64,000 nt of DNA from positions 124,001 to 188,000 of the forward strand of contig NZ_BMWB01000015.1 in NCBI RefSeq assembly GCF_014651015.1. Direction: 5' to 3'. Numbering within the stretch: position 1 is the stretch's first letter; every line of letters begins with the position of its first letter. This DNA is from Streptomyces xantholiticus (GTDB lineage Bacteria; Actinomycetota; Actinomycetes; Streptomycetales; Streptomycetaceae). Positions 16,640-24,691 of this stretch are shown here, piece after piece. The notes under the pieces are model-generated. The model saw only the letters and a list, made by a program, of their open reading frames with translations. It ran no database searches and was not told the DNA's origin. Made by a program: the position numbers and the translations under genes.

Positions 16640-18082
16640 CTATGCGAGCGCGCGGCCGATCAGATACACCGCCGGAGCCGCCGCCGTCAGCGGAAGCGCC
16701 ACGCCCGCCGTCATGTGGACGAAGCGGGAGGGGTAGTCGTAGCTCGCGACCCGCAGACCGATCAGCGCGCACCCGCCGGCCACGAGGCCCAGCACGGCGC
16801 CGTCGGTTCCCATCTCGGTGAGGCCGCCCGCCGCGACGCCCGCACCGGCGGCGGCGAGCAGGGACAGCACGACCGACGCGACACCGCCCAGGGGCAGCGC
16901 ACGGGCGAGGGTCGCGACGGCGACGGAGACCGCGCCGACGACCACCGCGTCGTCCGCGGCGGCGAGATGACCGGTCGCGAGGACGGCGAAGGCAGCGGAC
17001 GCGACGGTCGCCATCAGCCCGTACATGCGTTCGTCCGCCCCGGCGTTGCTGCGCAGTTGGAGGACGAGCGTGAGCAGCACCCACACACCGAGCGTGCCGA
17101 TGATCGCGGCGGGTGCGTTCCCGTCGCCCGCGGCGAGCAGCACGGCGTCGGCCGCGAGACCGCCGAGGAAGGCGAGCGCGATGCCCTGGCGTGCGGGCCA
17201 CATGCCGTTGAGCCGGAACCAGCCGGCCGCCGTGACGGCCTGGAGCAGCACCAGCGGCACGAGCAGCGCGTACGGTCCGAGGGCCGCGCCGCCGGCGAGC
17301 AGCAGCGCCAGAGCGGCGGTCAGCCCGGCGGGCTGCGTGCCCGGGGCGATGATCGGCGAGCGCCCCTCGGCACGGGCGCGCTGGGCGTCGGTGATCCGGG
17401 CGTTGCCGCCGAGCGTGGCCGGACTGTATCCGGCGGTGGCCACAGGCCCCGAGCCGGGCGCTTCGGCCGGCATCGGGCCGTGCGCCGCGAGCGCCGACCC
17501 GCCGGCGGTGCCCGACGGGACCGGTCCGCGCCCCGCGGGTGTGTGGCCCGGCGAACCCGCCGACGTGTCGCCGGCGCCGGTACCCGTCCCGTAACCGGGT
17601 TCCTGGCCCTGCGGCGGGTGGGACTGCCCGACGGCCGGGCCGTGGCCCGCGGCCGCCGCGCCGCCGTGACCCGCGGTGGAGCCCGGGGCGTGAACCTCCG
17701 GCGGCAGCGGCTGCGACAGGGCCGGGAGCGGCGGAAGATACGCCGTCTCCTCGGCCGCGTGACCGGAGGGCGTGTGCGGGGCCGAGAGGTGAGCCGCGTC
17801 GGGCGCGGCGGGCATGACCTGCCCGTACGCCGCGTCGGGCGCGGCGGCAGGGGTCTGCCCGTACATCGGGCCGGCCGCGGACGTCGCGGACCGGCCGGAC
17901 ACGTACGCAGGGTCGGCCGGATCCGCGGCAGGTCTCAGGACCGGCTGGTACCGGGTGTCCCAGGTCTCGCCCTGCCAGGTCTGCGTCTGGTCGGCGGCTT
18001 GCAGCGGCTGCTGCCCGTGCGGGTCCTCGTAGGGGGGCTGGTACGGCGGCTGCCCGTACGGATACTGCTGATCGCTGCTCAT
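16640..18082 (-). CDS. Polytopic membrane protein with Pro/Gly/Ala-rich cytoplasmic tail
   Basis: The 480-residue protein has a low-complexity N-terminus of about 240 residues rich in Pro, Gly, Ala, Tyr and Gln, beginning SSDQQYPYGQPPYQPPYEDP. About eight hydrophobic helices follow, to the C-terminus. No catalytic or transport motif is visible. It lies 10 nt downstream of the MoaD/ThiS-like gene on the same strand. Its function is unknown. Confidence 0.8.
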   Translation of the reverse strand: MSSDQQYPYGQPPYQPPYEDPHGQQPLQAADQTQTWQGETWDTRYQPVLRPAADPADPAYVSGRSATSAAGPMYGQTPAAAPDAAYGQVMPAAPDAAHLSAPHTPSGHAAEETAYLPPLPALSQPLPPEVHAPGSTAGHGGAAAAGHGPAVGQSHPPQGQEPGYGTGTGAGDTSAGSPGHTPAGRGPVPSGTAGGSALAAHGPMPAEAPGSGPVATAGYSPATLGGNARITDAQRARAEGRSPIIAPGTQPAGLTAALALLLAGGAALGPYALLVPLVLLQAVTAAGWFRLNGMWPARQGIALAFLGGLAADAVLLAAGDGNAPAAIIGTLGVWVLLTLVLQLRSNAGADERMYGLMATVASAAFAVLATGHLAAADDAVVVGAVSVAVATLARALPLGGVASVVLSLLAAAGAGVAAGGLTEMGTDGAVLGLVAGGCALIGLRVASYDYPSRFVHMTAGVALPLTAAAPAVYLIGRALA

Positions 18083-18092
18083 GCTGTGCGGT

Positions 18093-18347
18093 TCACCCTC
18101 CTGCGAACGGCGGGAGCACCTCGACCGTGCCGCCCTCGGCAAGCCGTACGGTCTCATGACTCCGGGTACCGACGGGGTCACCGTCGACAAGGAACGAACA
18201 CCGCTGCAGTACGCGCGTCAGCTCCCCCGGGTGCCGCTCGCGCACCGCGTCGAGCGCCTCCGCGAGCGTCCCCGCCGCGTACGGCTCCTCCGCCACCCCG
18301 GCCGCCGCCTTGGCCGCGGCCCAGTAGCGGATGGTTCCCGCTGCCAT
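18093..18347 (-). CDS. MoaD/ThiS-family sulfur carrier
   Basis: The 84-residue ubiquitin-fold protein ends in the diagnostic Gly-Gly (VEVLPPFAGG), whose carboxylate is adenylated and thiolated. ATG 18347 follows GAGGAG at 7 nt. No MoaE, ThiF or ThiG gene is adjacent, so the pathway (molybdopterin, thiamine or another) cannot be assigned. Confidence 0.85.
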   Translation of the reverse strand: MAAGTIRYWAAAKAAAGVAEEPYAAGTLAEALDAVRERHPGELTRVLQRCSFLVDGDPVGTRSHETVRLAEGGTVEVLPPFAGG

Positions 18348-18392
18348 AGCGGCACTCCTCTCGTCCATGTGCGCGCCGCTCACCATGATGGG

Positions 18393-19223
18393 CTATCCGG
18401 CGGTGAGCCAGTCCCCCAGGCGGCGCAGCAGTGCCTCGTCCGCCGCGTTCTCCGCGTGTCCCATGCCCGGCTCCAGCCACAGCTCGGCCGCCCCCTTCGC
18501 GGCAGCCGCGGCCAGCATGCGCGGGTGGTCCAGCGGGAAGTAGGGATCGCTGTCGCCGTGCACGATCAGCAGCGGCGTCGGCGCGATCAGCGGCACGGAC
18601 TCGACGGGCGAGAGCGGAACCGGGTCCCAGTCCCGGTGGTGGATACGGGTACGGAACCCGTAGCGCCCGACGAGCCGGCCCGCGGGCCGGGTCACCACCC
18701 AGTGCAGCCGCCGCATCGGCGCCGTACCCCGGTAGTACCAGCGGGCGGGGGCGCTCACCGAGACGACCGCATCCGTGCGCGCCTCAGTGCGCCCCTCGTG
18801 CATCTGTGAGCCGTACAGTGCAGCGTGCCGCAGCACGACGGAGCCGCCCATGGAGAAGCCGACCGTCACCACACGCCCGTGTCCCAGGGAGCGCGCCCAC
18901 CCGACGGCCGCGGCCAGGTCCAGCACCTCGCGGTCGCCCACGGTGGACCGCCCGCCGGAGCGGCCGTGTCCACGAAAAGAGAAGGTCACCACCGCCGCGT
19001 ACCGTGCGAAGGTGCGTGCCGCGCGGCGCACCGCAGGCCGGTCGACGGAGCCGGTGAAACCGTGGGCGACCACGATGGCGGTGTCCGCCGGACCGGCCGT
19101 GCACGGCTCGAAAAGAGCCTCGATGCGAACACCGTCCGATGTCAGCAAAGTTGCGCGCCGAGGTCCTGAAGTGATCTTAGCGACGTCCACAGTGTGAAAT
19201 CGGCCCTCTCCCAGGGAACTCAT
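18393..19223 (-). CDS. Alpha/beta hydrolase
   Basis: The 276-residue enzyme has the nucleophile elbow GFSMGGS, the acid in HGDSDPYFP and the histidine in GMGHAEN. The oxyanion-side motif AHGFTGS and the segment FRGHGRSGG are also present. It resembles the serine aminopeptidase/lysophospholipase-like group. No signal peptide is visible. It is divergent from glnR. Confidence 0.88.
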   Translation of the reverse strand: MSSLGEGRFHTVDVAKITSGPRRATLLTSDGVRIEALFEPCTAGPADTAIVVAHGFTGSVDRPAVRRAARTFARYAAVVTFSFRGHGRSGGRSTVGDREVLDLAAAVGWARSLGHGRVVTVGFSMGGSVVLRHAALYGSQMHEGRTEARTDAVVSVSAPARWYYRGTAPMRRLHWVVTRPAGRLVGRYGFRTRIHHRDWDPVPLSPVESVPLIAPTPLLIVHGDSDPYFPLDHPRMLAAAAAKGAAELWLEPGMGHAENAADEALLRRLGDWLTAG

Positions 19224-19244
19224 GTGGGCTATTCTGCTGAGAGA

Positions 19245-19283
19245 GGATCCGGGCAATGCAGCCCCCGGGTCCTTTTGTGTTTT
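19245..19283 (+). terminator. Terminator-like hairpin with U-tract in the glnR leader region
   Basis: GGATCCGGG (19245-19253) pairs with CCCGGGTCC (19264-19272) through one G-U wobble, and the tail TTTTGTGTTTT follows at once. It lies between the divergent hydrolase start and glnR, about 180 nt before the glnR ATG. It could terminate upstream transcription or attenuate a long glnR leader. Confidence 0.5.
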
Positions 19284-19463
19284 CCGGCCGTTGTTACAAG
19301 CTGGTGAACAAAGCCTCACAATGGCTCTCGGGCGCGAGAGAGCCGCCGTACGAAGCAGTGCACGTCCTCGCAGGGACCGAGGAGGAACCGACGTCATGGA
19401 CGAGCGACCCGACGAGCGAAACCGATCCGCCGCACGCAGGACAACCAGGGCAGGTGCAACACG

Positions 19464-20243
19464 ATGAGCTCTTTGCTGCTCCTGACCAATGCCCTCCAGC
19501 CGTCGACGGAGGTGCTCCCCGCCCTCGGACTGCTTCTGCACAACGTACGGGTGGCCCCCGCCGAGGGCCCCGCCCTCGTCGACACCCCCGGTGCCGACGT
19601 GATCCTTGTCGACGGCCGGCGCGACCTGCCGCAGGTGCGGTCGCTGTGCCAGCTGCTGCGGTCCACCGGGCCCGGCTGCCCGCTGATCCTCGTCGTCACG
19701 GAGGGCGGCCTCGCGGCCGTCACCGCCGACTGGGGCATCGACGACGTGCTGCTCGACACGGCGGGCCCCGCCGAGGTCGAAGCACGGCTGCGGCTCGCGA
19801 CGGGCCGCCAGCAGATCACCTCCGACGACTCCCCGATGGAGATCCGCAACGGCGACCTTTCGGTCGACGAGGCGACGTACAGCGCCAAACTGAAGGGCCG
19901 GGTCCTCGACCTGACCTTCAAGGAATTCGAGCTGCTCAAATACCTCGCGCAGCACCCCGGCCGGGTCTTCACCCGCGCGCAGCTGCTGCAGGAGGTCTGG
20001 GGCTACGACTACTTCGGCGGTACGCGCACGGTCGACGTCCATGTGCGACGGCTGCGCGCCAAGCTCGGCCCGGAGCACGAGTCGCTCATCGGAACCGTAC
20101 GGAACGTGGGCTACCGCTTCGTCGCGCCGGAGAAGGTCGAACGTGCGGCCGAGGAGGCCAAGGCGAAGGCCGCCGAGGCCGTAGCCCGTACGGAGGACGA
20201 GGCCGAGATCGAGGAAGCAGCCGTACGCCCTGCCCAGAGGTAG
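19464..20243 (+). CDS. glnR: GlnR, global nitrogen regulator (OmpR-type, orphan)
   Basis: The 259-residue protein has an atypical receiver that starts SSLLLLTNALQP and lacks the usual acidic pair. Asp50 is in place (VILVDGR). The C-terminal OmpR winged helix is at about residues 125-225 (GRVLDLTFKEFELLKYLAQHPGR in two parts, GTRTVDVHVRRLRAKLG). No partner kinase is adjacent, as expected for GlnR, which activates glnA, amtB and other nitrogen genes. The tail is acidic and Ala/Glu-rich. The identification rests on recalled similarity to SCO4159. Confidence 0.9.
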   Translation: MSSLLLLTNALQPSTEVLPALGLLLHNVRVAPAEGPALVDTPGADVILVDGRRDLPQVRSLCQLLRSTGPGCPLILVVTEGGLAAVTADWGIDDVLLDTAGPAEVEARLRLATGRQQITSDDSPMEIRNGDLSVDEATYSAKLKGRVLDLTFKEFELLKYLAQHPGRVFTRAQLLQEVWGYDYFGGTRTVDVHVRRLRAKLGPEHESLIGTVRNVGYRFVAPEKVERAAEEAKAKAAEAVARTEDEAEIEEAAVRPAQR

Positions 20244-20266
20244 GTCACCACGCGTAGACTTCGCGC

Positions 20267-21295
20267 GTGGCCAAGGTGACTCGGGACGATGTGGCACGGC
20301 TGGCGGGAACTTCGACCGCGGTCGTCAGCTACGTCATCAACAACGGACCCCGGCCGGTCGCCCCGGCCACGCGCGAGCGGGTACTCGCAGCGATCAAGGA
20401 GCTGGGGTACCGGCCCGATCGGGTTGCCCAGGCGATGGCGTCCCGGCGCACCGACCTCATAGGCATGATCGTGCCGGACGCCCGGCAGCCGTTCTTCGCG
20501 GAAATGGCACACGCGGTCGAGCAGGCGGCGGCCGAGCGGGGAAAAATGGTCCTCGTCGGCAATTCCGACTACCGCGACGAGCGTGAGGTCCACTATCTGC
20601 GGGCCTTCCTCGGAATGCGGGTCTCCGGCCTGATCCTGGTCAGCCAGGGCATGAGCGAGCGGGCCGCGGCGGAGATCGAGGCGTGGGACGCACGGGTCGT
20701 ACTGCTGCACGAGCGCCCGGAGGCGATCGACGACGTGGCGGTCGTCACGGACGACATCGGCGGCGCGCAGCTCGCCACCCGCCATCTGCTGGAGCACGGC
20801 CACGAGTACGTCGCCTGCCTCGGCGGCGTCGAATCGACCCCGTCGGTCGGCGACCCGGTGGCCGACCACGTCGAGGGCTGGCGGCGGGCGATGCTCGAGT
20901 CGGGGCGGCCGGTGGAAGGCCGGCTCTTCCAGGCGCCGTACAACCGGTACGACGCGTACCAGGTCGCGTTGAAGCTGCTGGCCGGGCCTGATCGGCCGCC
21001 GGCGATCTTCTGCTCGACGGACGACCAGGCGTTCGGCGTACTGCGGGCGGCGCGGGAGCTGCGGATAGACGTGCCCGGTGAGCTGGCGGTGGCCGGCTTC
21101 GACGACGTCAAGGAGGCGGCGCTGACGGACCCGCCGCTGACGACGATCTCGTCCGACCGGCCGGCGATGGCCCGCGCGGCGGTCGACCTCGTGCTCGACG
21201 ACGGCCTCCGCGTGGCGAGCTCCCGCCGTGAACGGGTCAAGCTGTTCCCGTCGGGCCTGGTGATCCGCCGGTCCTGCGGGTGCGGTACGGAGTAA
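20267..21295 (+). CDS. LacI/GalR family regulator
   Basis: The 342-residue protein starts at GTG 20267. It has the LacI helix-turn-helix (VTRDDVARLAGTSTAVVSYV) and a periplasmic-binding-protein-like domain, and ends in a short Cys-containing tail (RRSCGCGTE). It follows glnR by 23 nt. No sugar transporter is adjacent, so its effector is unknown. Confidence 0.9.
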   Translation: MAKVTRDDVARLAGTSTAVVSYVINNGPRPVAPATRERVLAAIKELGYRPDRVAQAMASRRTDLIGMIVPDARQPFFAEMAHAVEQAAAERGKMVLVGNSDYRDEREVHYLRAFLGMRVSGLILVSQGMSERAAAEIEAWDARVVLLHERPEAIDDVAVVTDDIGGAQLATRHLLEHGHEYVACLGGVESTPSVGDPVADHVEGWRRAMLESGRPVEGRLFQAPYNRYDAYQVALKLLAGPDRPPAIFCSTDDQAFGVLRAARELRIDVPGELAVAGFDDVKEAALTDPPLTTISSDRPAMARAAVDLVLDDGLRVASSRRERVKLFPSGLVIRRSCGCGTE

Positions 21296-21420
21296 GCACG
21301 GCCGCGCCGCCTGCGGCGCAGCCGCCGACGCGGTCTCCTTATGCGGGGCATACACGGTTCTGCCGGGCTTCTCACCATCGCCTCAGACTGTTCTCATCCG
21401 CGCACCCGACAGTCGTTCCC

Positions 21421-22376
21421 ATGACGGACTACTTCCACCGCAGCGGCGCCCCCGACGACACCCACGCCCACCCTCCGCCCCCGCCGTACGCCCCGCCCCG
21501 GCGCCCCGCGCCGAGGCCAAGCGCCCCGCCGCGCTGATCGCCGCCGTCGCGATCGTCGCCGCGGCCGTCGGTGGCGGCGCCTCCGCGCTGGTCGGCGAGT
21601 TCGCCGCGGACACCGGCACCGGCGGCTCCGTCGCGACCGGCACCAACGTCTCCCAGAGCAGCAAGGGCACCGTCGCCGGCGTCGCCCAGGCCGTCTCCCC
21701 GAGCATCGTCGAAATCAGCGCGACCTCGGACGCCGGCCGGTCCACCGGCTCCGGCGTGATCATCACCTCGGACGGCGAGATCGTCACCAACAACCACGTC
21801 ATCTCCGGCGCCTCGACCGTCAAGGTGCGGCTCAGCGACGGCAAGACGTACGAGGCGGACGTCCTCGGCACGGACCCCGACAAGGACCTGGCCCTGATCA
21901 AGCTCCAGGACGCGTCCGGACTGAAGGCGGCCACGCTCGGCGACTCCGGCAAGGTGAACGTCGGCGACGAGGTCGTCGCGATCGGCTCACCCGAGGGCCT
22001 GACCGGCACCGTGACCAGCGGCATCGTCTCCGCCCTCGACAGGGACGTGACCGTGGCCAAGGACGACGAGCAGCAACCGCGGCAGGACCCGCGCGAGGGA
22101 TGGCCCTTCGAGTTCGGCGGACAGCAGTTCAACGGTGACACCGGTGAGTCGACGACCACCTACAAGGCGCTCCAGACAGACGCCTCCCTCAACCCGGGCA
22201 ACTCCGGCGGTGCCCTGATCAACATGAACGGAGAGGTCATCGGCATCAACTCCGCCATGTACTCCCCGAGCTCCGCCACCGGCTCCACCGCCGGCAGCGT
22301 CGGCCTCGGCTTCGCGATCCCGATCAACACGGTCAAGACCGATCTGGACGGTCTGCGCTCCGGCAGCGGCAACTGA
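21421..22376 (+). pseudogene. HtrA/PepD-like trypsin-type serine protease, frameshifted near the N-terminus
   Basis: ATG 21421 opens a proline-rich cytoplasmic tail (MTDYFHRSGAPDD..) that stops at 21537. From about 21510 the next frame encodes KRPAALIAAVAIVAAAVGGG (membrane helix) and a complete S1C protease domain. The catalytic His is in NNHVISG, the Asp in DKDLALIKL and the Ser in NPGNSGGAL. The second frame has no start codon before GTG 21756, inside the protease domain. One missing base in the C/G-rich tract at 21480-21515 would explain everything. No PDZ domain follows. It could be a true mutation or a sequencing error. Confidence 0.8.
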
Positions 22377-22396
22377 GCGCGTGCGAGTCTTGGCCC

Positions 22397-23116
22397 ATGA
22401 CTGATGGTGAGCGTGAGCGCATCCTGATCGTCGACGACGAGCCCGCTGTGCGCGAGGCGCTGCGGCGTTCCCTCGCGTTCGAGGGGTACGGCACGGAGAT
22501 CGCCGTCGACGGTGTCGACGCCCTCGCGCGGGCGGAGTCGTACGCGCCCGAGCTGATCGTCCTGGACATCCAGATGCCCCGCATGGACGGCCTGACCGCG
22601 GCCCGCAGACTGCGCGCCGCGGGATCGACCGTGCCGATCCTGATGCTCACGGCCCGCGACACGGTCGGCGACCGGGTCACCGGTCTCGACGCCGGCGCGG
22701 ACGACTACCTGGTCAAGCCGTTCGAGCTGGACGAGCTGTTCGCCCGTGTCCGCGCGCTGCTGCGGCGCAGCTCGTACGCGACGGCGGCCGGCGCGGGGAC
22801 GGCCCAGGAGGATGTGCTGGCCTTCGCCGATCTGCGGATGGACCTCGCGACCCGGGAGGTCACCCGTGGCACGCGCCGGGTCGAACTGACCCGTACCGAG
22901 TTCACGCTGCTGGAGCTGTTCCTGGCGCACCCGCGGCAGGTGCTCACCCGCGAGCAGATCCTCAAGTCGGTCTGGGGATTCGACTTCGAGCCGAGCTCCA
23001 ACTCCCTCGACGTGTACGTCATGTACCTGCGGCGCAAGACCGAGGCGGCCGGCGAGCCGCGTCTGGTCCACACCGTGCGCGGCGTGGGGTACGCGCTGCG
23101 CACCGGCCCGGAGTGA
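22397..23116 (+). CDS. OmpR-family response regulator (MprA-like)
   Basis: The 239-residue regulator has acidic residues IVDDE, phospho-acceptor Asp57 (VLDIQMP), T/S at MLTAR and Lys in LVKPFE. An OmpR winged helix follows (RRVELTRTEFTLLELFL, SLDVYVMYLRRK). The gene lies four bases before its kinase and just after the protease gene, the same company as mycobacterial mprA-mprB-pepD. Confidence 0.92.
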   Translation: MTDGERERILIVDDEPAVREALRRSLAFEGYGTEIAVDGVDALARAESYAPELIVLDIQMPRMDGLTAARRLRAAGSTVPILMLTARDTVGDRVTGLDAGADDYLVKPFELDELFARVRALLRRSSYATAAGAGTAQEDVLAFADLRMDLATREVTRGTRRVELTRTEFTLLELFLAHPRQVLTREQILKSVWGFDFEPSSNSLDVYVMYLRRKTEAAGEPRLVHTVRGVGYALRTGPE

Positions 23117-23120
23117 CAGA

Positions 23121-24569
23121 GTGACCAACAGGTTCCGCGCGCTGCCCCTGCGGTCCCGGCTGGCGCTTCTGGTGGCGACGGCCGTCGCGGTCGCGGTGGC
23201 GGTGGTCTCGACGGCGTGCTGGTTCGTCGTGCGCGGCAAGCTGTACGAGGAGCTGGACGGGAAGCTCCACTCGGTGAGTGCGAACACACCGCTGGGGACC
23301 GTCCCGATCACCGCCGCACTGCGGGCCTGTCCTCCTGCCCCGCCCGAGGGTGGCGAGGGCGACGGGCCCAAGCCGGACTACTACTACGTCCAGTTGGCAC
23401 GGGCGAGCGACAACAACCCCTGTGTCTTCGCCGATTCGGCCGGGACGGTGAAGGTCACGAGCAGCGACCGGTCGGTCGCGGCCGCTTCCGATCCGACGGT
23501 GGAGACCTACCGCAACGGTACGGACACCGCCGGGAAGGAGCTCCGGGTCCTGACCGTCGCCGCCCAGGCCCGGGGGCCGGGTGGCGGCATCGTGGAGGAC
23601 ACCGCCGTCATGTTCGCCGTGCCGCTCGCCGAGACACAGGGCACGCTGGACGATCTGGCTCTGCTGCTGCTCCTGGTCTCCGGCATCGGCGTCGTCGGCG
23701 CCGGTGCGGCCGGCGCCTGGGTGGCCCGCGCCGGCCTGAGCCCCGTCGACCGGCTGACCGGCGCCGTCGAGCATGTCGCCCGCACCGAGGATCTGAGTGT
23801 GCGCATCCCCGTCGAGGGGGAGGACGAGATCGCCCGCCTGTCCCGGTCGTTCAACGCGATGACCGCCGCGCTCGCGTCGTCGCGCGACCTGCAGCAGCAG
23901 CTGATCGCGGACGCGGGCCATGAACTGCGCACCCCCCTCACATCGTTGCGCACGAACATAGAACTGCTCGCCCGCAGCGAGGAGACCGGCCGGCCGATCC
24001 CCGCGGACGACCGCCGGGCGCTACTGGCCTCGGTGAAGGCGCAGATGACCGAGCTGGCGGCGCTCATCGGCGATCTGCAGGAGCTGTCGCGGCCGGACGT
24101 GGGCGCGAGCGGCCGGGTGCAGGTGGTGGCGTTGCACGAGATCGCGCAGACCGCTCTCGACCGGGCGCGGCTGCGCGGGCCGGAGCTGACCTTCACCGCC
24201 GAACTGGAGCCCTGGTACGTGCGGGCCGATCAGGTCGCGCTGGAGCGGGCTCTGGTGAACATCCTGGACAACGCGGTGAAGTTCTCGCCGCCTGGTGGGG
24301 AGGTCGAAGTACATCTGCGGGCCGGTGAGCTGTCGGTACGTGACCACGGGCCCGGCATCCCGCCCAAAGAGCTTCCGCACGTCTTCGAGCGCTTCTGGCG
24401 TTCACCGTCCGCACGGGCGCTGCCCGGTTCCGGGCTCGGGCTCTCGATCGTGGCCCGTACGGTCCGGGAGGCCGGTGGCGAGGCCGCACTGACACCGGCG
24501 GACGGCGGCGGTACGCGGGCCGTACTTCGTCTGCCGGGCGCGGCGAGTCCGCCTCCGCCCACCCCCTGA
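23121..24569 (+). CDS. Sensor histidine kinase (MprB-like)
   Basis: The 482-residue kinase has a membrane helix at residues 13-36, an extracytoplasmic loop of about 140 residues, and a second helix at about 180-204. HAMP follows, then the phospho-acceptor His267 in DAGHELRTPL, the N-box NILDNAVKFS, and glycine boxes DHGPGIPP and GSGLGLSIV. It starts at GTG 23121. In mycobacteria the matching system senses envelope stress and controls the PepD protease. Confidence 0.92.
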   Translation: MTNRFRALPLRSRLALLVATAVAVAVAVVSTACWFVVRGKLYEELDGKLHSVSANTPLGTVPITAALRACPPAPPEGGEGDGPKPDYYYVQLARASDNNPCVFADSAGTVKVTSSDRSVAAASDPTVETYRNGTDTAGKELRVLTVAAQARGPGGGIVEDTAVMFAVPLAETQGTLDDLALLLLLVSGIGVVGAGAAGAWVARAGLSPVDRLTGAVEHVARTEDLSVRIPVEGEDEIARLSRSFNAMTAALASSRDLQQQLIADAGHELRTPLTSLRTNIELLARSEETGRPIPADDRRALLASVKAQMTELAALIGDLQELSRPDVGASGRVQVVALHEIAQTALDRARLRGPELTFTAELEPWYVRADQVALERALVNILDNAVKFSPPGGEVEVHLRAGELSVRDHGPGIPPKELPHVFERFWRSPSARALPGSGLGLSIVARTVREAGGEAALTPADGGGTRAVLRLPGAASPPPPTP

Positions 24570-24589
24570 CAGATACGCGCCGACAGACG

Positions 24590-24654
24590 CGAGACGAAAC
24601 GTCTTGCTTCAGCGCCGTCGCAGACCCAGGCTCATAGCGAGACGAGTCGTCTCG
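24590..24654. promoter_or_regulatory. Two GAGACG..CGTCTC palindromes upstream of the ABC-F gene
   Basis: CGAGACGAGTCGTCTCG (24638-24654) is a perfect 17-bp palindrome. GAGACG-AAA-CGTCTt (24591-24605) is a second, near-perfect one 48 bp upstream. GAGACG(n3)CGTCTC is a widespread TetR-type operator. The start codon of the ABC-F gene is 37 bp downstream, so binding should repress it. No tetR gene is adjacent. Confidence 0.65.
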
Positions 24655-24691
24655 TCTCGAATCCGTCCGTCGCCCACCGAAGGAACCGCCC

